Shown: piece after piece, positions 6,111-6,383 of the stretch
How positions within the stretch are numbered: position 1 is the first letter of the stretch
Layout of the letters: each line of letters begins with the position of its first letter
NCBI GenBank assembly: GCA_945957305.1
Contig: CAMFLN010000198.1
Location: forward strand, 1-6,383
Source of the DNA: an uncultured Planctomycetaceae bacterium
GTDB lineage: Bacteria > Planctomycetota > Planctomycetia > Pirellulales > JACPPG01
DNA length: 6,383 nucleotides
Direction of reading: 5' to 3'
The notes under the pieces: generated by a model
What the model was told of the DNA's origin: nothing
Database searches by the model: none
Seen by the model: only the letters and a program-made list of their open reading frames with translations
Position numbers and translations under genes: made by a program

Positions 6111-6383
6111 ATGCGCCTGGCGGTTCCACTGCGCGAGCAGAGTTTCCTGCTCGGACTTATTGTGTGTGTGCTGCTATGTGGTTGCGGTAAGAAGGCCGAG
6201 GGGCCGCCGCCGCCAAAGATCCAGCAAATCCTGTATACCACTCCGAGTGAAGAGACCATCTCCGAGTATGAGGAATTCACCGGCCGCACAGCAGCCGTGA
6301 AAACCGTCGAGATTCGTGCCCGGGTCAGCGGCTACCTGGACAAAGTCCTGTTCGCTGACGGCGCGGAAGTCAAAGCCGGCGAT
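6111..6383 (+). CDS. RND efflux periplasmic adaptor (membrane fusion protein) lipoprotein, N-terminal part
   Basis: The first 91 codons are present and the gene continues past the right edge; full members are usually 370-450 residues. A lipoprotein signal runs from MRLAVPLR through the hydrophobic FLLGLIVCVLLCG to the lipobox cysteine C25 (LCGC), followed by a Lys- and Pro-rich linker (KKAEGPPPP). Residues about 56-91 carry the typical adaptor start: FTGR, then VEIRARVSGYLDKV and the lipoyl-like half-motif DGAEVKAGD. Such proteins bridge an inner-membrane RND pump and an outer-membrane channel (AcrA/MexA class). The ATG at 6111 is chosen because GGCGGAA (6098-6104) precedes it and the signal peptide begins at once. 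In-frame ATGs at 6096 and 6060 would add 5 or 17 residues. The pump gene is expected downstream. Control is probably by the divergent TetR regulator through the palindrome at 5965-5984. Confidence 0.9.
   Translation, partial: MRLAVPLREQSFLLGLIVCVLLCGCGKKAEGPPPPKIQQILYTTPSEETISEYEEFTGRTAAVKTVEIRARVSGYLDKVLFADGAEVKAGD

Noticed and set aside
6161..6180. TGTGTGTG tract as a phase-variation simple repeat
   Set aside because: It is only four to five units long and encodes the hydrophobic core of the adaptor signal peptide, so ordinary coding explains it.

Overview
The window is GC-rich, tightly packed bacterial chromosomal DNA with no rRNA, tRNA, CRISPR array or transposase visible. The gene mix includes an exported DUF2092-thioredoxin fusion, a lone DUF1361 membrane protein, a secreted M20-type amidohydrolase and a flavin-containing monooxygenase. 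That mix, with sparse Shine-Dalgarno signals, would fit a planctomycete of the Pirellulales type, but this taxonomic guess is inference and other Gram-negative hosts are possible.

Layout from left to right. (1) Positions 1-1253, minus strand: most of a flavin-containing monooxygenase (FMO) whose C-terminus runs off the left edge; it is missing from simple stop-to-stop ORF lists because the stop lies outside the window. (2) 1308-2801, minus strand: an AbgB-like M20 amidohydrolase with a signal peptide. It lies 54 bp upstream of the FMO gene, so the two probably form one transcription unit. (3) 2802-2927: a divergent intergenic region holding a candidate promoter for the amidohydrolase (possibly giving a leaderless mRNA) and a 7-bp inverted repeat. 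(4) 2928-3545, plus strand: a five-helix DUF1361 membrane protein. (5) 3559-4908, minus strand: an exported DUF2092 (LolA/LppX-like) plus TlpA/ResA-type thioredoxin fusion, convergent with DUF1361. The two stop codons sit in the two arms of a small hairpin. (6) 4909-5132: a roughly 125-nt leader and promoter for the fusion gene. (7) 5133-5813, minus strand: a TetR-family repressor. (8) 5814-6110: a divergent control region with a perfect TATAAT box followed by a 20-bp perfect palindrome. (9) 6111-6383, plus strand: the first 91 codons of an RND efflux periplasmic adaptor lipoprotein, cut by the right edge.

The clearest functional unit is the TetR regulator / operator / RND adaptor arrangement. 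It looks like a locally controlled multidrug or solvent efflux operon, with the inner-membrane pump and perhaps an outer-membrane factor expected beyond the right edge. The FMO and amidohydrolase may act on related nitrogen-containing substrates, but only their adjacency suggests this. I found no convincing wholly new system. The most interesting signals are in the control regions: the palindrome, a 13-bp promoter core shared on opposite strands by the fusion gene and the efflux operon, and the possible leaderless start.
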